13,975 bases of DNA from an uncultured Alphaproteobacteria bacterium (lineage in GTDB: Bacteria > Pseudomonadota > Alphaproteobacteria > RF32 > CAG-239). Of the stretch, positions 12,715 through 13,975 are shown one piece after another. The position numbers and the translations under genes were made by a program. The stretch covers positions 1 through 13,975 of the forward strand of contig CAKQRB010000031.1 of NCBI GenBank assembly GCA_934271195.1. The letters run 5' to 3'. Each line of letters starts with the position of its first letter. Position 1 is the first letter of the stretch. The notes below the pieces were generated by a model. That model was given only the letters and a program-made list of their open reading frames with translations. It did not search any database and was not told where the DNA came from.

Positions 12715-13707
12715 ATGAATATTATGATACCTAAAAGAAAATTATCTGTCAAAGAAGCAACTGTATTTTCCAACCTAGAAAGAACCAGCCGCAAACTTGT
12801 TTATTTTGAACTCGCCAACGGTATGTCTTTTTCAGATGTTTTGGAAAAATACTGCGACATCATTGCCTTTGAAAAACAAATAAAAAACCAATGGGATCAA
12901 GATCTGCTCCGCGAATTGTCTGACGGCAAATTTGATGGCTACATCTTTTCGCTCTGCCAAAAGATTCAAATAAAAATCAATTGGCCGCAGCTAAAAAAAG
13001 GCAAACGCGTCAAACAAGTCTATCTCCGGGCCGTTAATTATCGCAACCGCTTGCAATTTCAAACGACGCCGAGCAGAAACGCAGAACTTTTTTGCCAGAT
13101 ATGCAAAGATTATTTGCAACGCAAAGACAAATTCAACAAAAGACTTTCTGATTTAATAAGCAGAAACGTTCCCGTTGAAACAATTATCCGGCAAATGACG
13201 GAGGAATATGCTGCTGAAGATGCAAAAAGGAACAGTAAAAAGTTTCTGACTTACGCTCTTCAGTATACCAGACACGAATTCAAAGTCAAACAGCCCGTGG
13301 CTCCGGCATTGATTGAAATTGCGCTTAACAAAGATTTTATAACAACGCCCGACATTTTCAAACAACAAATTGATATCATCTGCCAATCCTATGAAGCATA
13401 CGAAAATTCTTTAGTGGCAATTGAAGTCAAAAAAATCTGCTACGATTTTATTGAAGCTGCATTTTTAAAATATGAAAAAGTCGATGCCCGCTTGCTGAAC
13501 TTCCTGTTTTTAGGCAATTGGATAAGCGTTGAAACAAGCAATTTGTTATGCCGAGCTTTCAAAGTTATCAAAGACAGAGGCTTAAACTTCTTTGTCTTTG
13601 AAACAATCAAAAAGATGTATACAAAAATTGATCTTTCACAAGAAGAGCGATTGTCTGAATCAGAAAAACTGATTTGTACCTTGTATGAAATATTTAAATA
13701 TGAATAA
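12715..13707 (+). CDS. Hypothetical 330-aa helical protein
   Basis: No domain recognised. The protein is basic, Lys/Phe/Leu-rich and almost certainly all alpha-helical, with repeated units rich in charged and aromatic residues (NAELFCQICKDYLQRKDKFN, VPVETIIRQMTEEYAAEDA, SLVAIEVKKICYDFIEAAFL). No signal peptide or membrane segment is seen, nor any obvious catalytic or nucleotide-binding motif. A basic patch WPQLKKGKRVKQVYLRAVNYR (about 110-130) could contact nucleic acid; this is speculative. The ATG at 12715 is preceded by AACAACAATTAAA with no SD; a second in-frame ATG is nine bases downstream. It is monocistronic between two terminators, and the downstream one begins inside its last codons. 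Confidence 0.78.
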   Translation: MNIMIPKRKLSVKEATVFSNLERTSRKLVYFELANGMSFSDVLEKYCDIIAFEKQIKNQWDQDLLRELSDGKFDGYIFSLCQKIQIKINWPQLKKGKRVKQVYLRAVNYRNRLQFQTTPSRNAELFCQICKDYLQRKDKFNKRLSDLISRNVPVETIIRQMTEEYAAEDAKRNSKKFLTYALQYTRHEFKVKQPVAPALIEIALNKDFITTPDIFKQQIDIICQSYEAYENSLVAIEVKKICYDFIEAAFLKYEKVDARLLNFLFLGNWISVETSNLLCRAFKVIKDRGLNFFVFETIKKMYTKIDLSQEERLSESEKLICTLYEIFKYE

Positions 13708-13750
13708 AAAAATTCCTGCCATTTAAACCGGCAGGAATTTTTTTATTCAT
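13700..13750. terminator. Long-stem terminator overlapping the stop codon of the 330-aa ORF
   Basis: A perfect 21-bp stem, 13700-13720 with 13730-13750 (GC core TTCCTGCC/GGCAGGAA, A7 and T7 tracts outside), around the loop ATTTAAACC. The left arm starts within the final codons and includes the TAA at 13705-13707. It is nearly symmetric, so it may stop transcription from both sides. Confidence 0.9.
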
Positions 13751-13975
13751 ACGCTATCATCCACCATTGTCCTTTTCCTATTCGCTTTCTCATTCTTCAC
13801 TACCACTCCTTTTCTCTCATTTTTCTCTTTGCCATCACCGCTTTTTTATTCTTCTCTCACACCTCGCGGCTTTCCATTCCCCTTATCTTCTGTTTCTTTC
13901 TTTCCTTCCCCCTTAGCCTCTTTTAGCCAAATTTTTCCCGTTTTCCCGCTCCTCTGCCCAAAATTTCAACATTAT
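13751..13975 (+). other. Pyrimidine-rich, G-poor gene-free stretch
   Basis: By hand count about 80 percent of these bases are pyrimidine on the plus strand, and about 85 percent over 13771-13920. C outnumbers G about six to one in 13751-13920. No ORF longer than about 40 codons with a start was found on either strand. As RNA on the plus strand it would be unstructured and C-rich, like a Rho utilisation site, backing up the intrinsic terminator at 13700. It may instead be the edge of an element continuing past the window. Confidence 0.5.

Noticed and set aside
13743..13793. A 16-codon minus-strand ORF (MRKRIGKGQWWMIAYE) directly followed by the long terminator
   Set aside because: It is too short to judge, lies in purine-skewed DNA that produces many Lys/Arg/Glu codons, and has no convincing promoter.
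13860..13970. A minus-strand open frame of about 38 codons rich in Lys, Glu and Gly
   Set aside because: It has no start codon, is bounded by stops on both sides, and is explained by the purine bias of that strand.

Overview
The window looks like chromosomal DNA of an alphaproteobacterium with moderate G+C. The gatB/YqeY-like gene, dnaG and rpoD lie in that order on one strand, which is a familiar alphaproteobacterial arrangement. GreA and TrxB also read like alphaproteobacterial proteins. The AT-rich spacers and the cysteine-rich exported protein suggest an uncultured, possibly host- or gut-associated lineage, but that is inference. No tRNA, rRNA, CRISPR array, transposase or integrase was seen.

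Layout. Positions 1-170 hold hairpins and the rpoD terminator. The minus-strand block 171-4880 is the replication/transcription start-up module: yqeY (4428-4880), dnaG (2396-4252), rpoD (171-2243). Its yqeY-dnaG spacer contains a 99-bp imperfect inverted repeat and, 29 nt before the dnaG start, a small intrinsic terminator. That recalls the attenuated rpsU-dnaG-rpoD operon of E. coli. A plus-strand gene (5228-6346) encodes a secreted protein with about 54 cysteines. It converges, across a shared bidirectional terminator, on a minus-strand pair: a DUF3015 exported protein (8313-8774) and an Lnb-N-terminal/DUF4105 envelope protein (6430-8247). greA (8985-9458) is divergent from that pair and has a leader hairpin and a clear terminator.

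After greA come two tiny overlapping ORFs (9535-9714 and 9711-9887) rich in Cys-X-Cys motifs, then trxB (9971-10915). From 11086 to 13707 there are four plus-strand ORFs of unknown function (114, 214, 107 and 330 aa). They differ from the rest of the window in having AT-rich leaders with no visible Shine-Dalgarno sequence, and three strong terminators separate them into units. The window ends in a 225-nt strongly pyrimidine-biased, G-poor stretch with no gene.

The core genes act in transcription initiation (RpoD), primer synthesis (DnaG), transcript rescue (GreA) and thiol redox balance (TrxB). The most promising places for undescribed biology are the CxC micro-ORF pair, the four-ORF accessory cluster, the cysteine-rich exported protein and the structured yqeY-dnaG spacer.
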